Source: Apostichopus parvimensis
Taxonomy: Eukaryota > Echinodermata > Holothuroidea > Aspidochirotida > Stichopodidae
DNA: 32,587 bases
Reading direction: 5' to 3'
NCBI GenBank assembly: GCA_000934455.1
Contig: KN884693.1
Location: 18,000 to 50,586 of the forward strand
The position numbers were made by a program, and so were the translations under genes. Numbering within the stretch: position 1 is the first letter of the stretch; every line of letters begins with the position of its first letter. The notes under the pieces were generated by a model. That model saw nothing but the letters and a program-made list of their open reading frames with translations, ran no database searches and was not told the DNA's origin. This document shows, piece by piece, positions 32,055-32,587 of this stretch.

Positions 32055-32153
32055 GTGAAAAAAACATTCTTCTGGAATCTTTCCAATCTTATCTTGAACT
32101 TGGAGAAACTGTTATTGCGGAATTTGAGGACAATAATTTTGAGATGATATATG
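32055..32153 (+). CDS. CHST15-like sulfotransferase exon (domain continues beyond window)
   Basis: This is a 99-base exon that completes the split Arg codon of the previous exon and ends phase 1 at TATG|GTAAGC. It reads E-K-N-I-L-L-E-S-F-Q-S-Y-L-E-L-G-E-T-V-I-A-E-F-E-D-N-N-F-E-M-I-Y-G. This matches the family segment just before the G-E-A-S motif, which would begin the next exon, outside the window. The frame and phase fit all three junctions. Confidence 0.8.
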
Positions 32154-32587
32154 GTAAGCTAATTGTTAGGCACATCACTTTGATATATCTCATGTTAACA
32201 GTGTCGTGGTTTCTTTAGAAGAACATTCAGTGTTGATTAAACCCATTAACGCGCACAGGATTTCAAGTATAATATGGTGTGGGGCAAATCCTTAAATTTC
32301 CCCCGACTGACTTTGTTATTATGGTATGAACCTGTTATGGATAAAACAGTTTACGAATGACCGGTGTGGCTTGCATTCGTTGACTGCGACTGGGGTACTC
32401 CCCCTATCAGAAAATTTGTGTTAATTGGTCAAATTGTGTATTTTGAGGCATATCTAGGTCTATATACAAGGTTGTGCGGAAAACAACTTGTGAATATTGA
32501 AAACTAAAATCCCCCGTCTGAATGCTTCCCCGACTGATGATGGAAGGGTGTGTGTGGCGTGGTAAGGGGTTTGAGGAGAGGGGGGGG
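32154..32587 (+). other. Start of intron 4, runs off window
   Basis: It begins GTAAGC after the 32153 exon end. No further exon is recognised. The window ends in a G run. Confidence 0.6.

Overview
The window looks like nuclear DNA of a marine invertebrate deuterostome, most likely an echinoderm. This is an inference. It rests on the AT-rich intergenic DNA with many poly-G tracts and short terminal-inverted-repeat elements, a GT-AG spliced gene of the CHST15 (GalNAc 4-sulfate 6-O-sulfotransferase) family, and intron/exon structure. There is no bacterial-type gene organisation, and I see no rRNA or tRNA gene.

Left three quarters (1-24440): a tandem array of one segmental duplication, all copies facing the minus strand. 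Each unit carries a single-exon gene for a type I membrane protein (signal peptide, two Ig-like domains, stalk, one membrane segment, long tyrosine-rich tail ending in an ITSM-like T-E-Y-A-V-V) plus about 5-6 kb of 5' flank. Copy A (1-440) runs off the left edge. Copy B (7042-7149) and a divergent copy E (10609-10722) keep only the signal-peptide end. Copy C (11126-12586, 486 codons) is whole. Copy D (19265-20509) is whole up to a 2-base insertion that cuts off the distal tail, which is still preserved out of frame at 19038-19264. C and D are almost identical from the first Ig domain start through about 0.9 kb of 5' flank, yet differ sharply and mostly by amino acid replacements inside the Ig domains. 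That is the pattern expected of a diversifying receptor family shaped by gene conversion.

Between and inside the units lie transposon remnants: a hAT-like nonautonomous element (8501-9129), a fold-back element built of palindromic sub-repeats (9307-9750), a GGCGTAGGAA-ended element nested in a 1.2 kb insert of unit C (17558-17905), and a retroelement-tail-like repeat flanking unit D on both sides. A repeat with TGACC half-sites recurs in the 5' flank of every long unit.

Centre right (24651-28480): gene-free, AT-rich sequence with simple repeats and a G-quadruplex-like tract.

Right end (28481-32587): the first exons of a plus-strand sulfotransferase gene: a short predicted first exon, a 1008-base exon coding for the membrane anchor and a remarkable acidic-then-polybasic stem, and two exons with the start of the sulfotransferase domain. 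The gene continues past the window. Its PAPS-binding loop reads G-M-P-D-S-G-S where the family has G-x-P-K-x-G-T, so it may be a non-catalytic member. There is no evidence in the sequence that the receptor array and the sulfotransferase gene work together.
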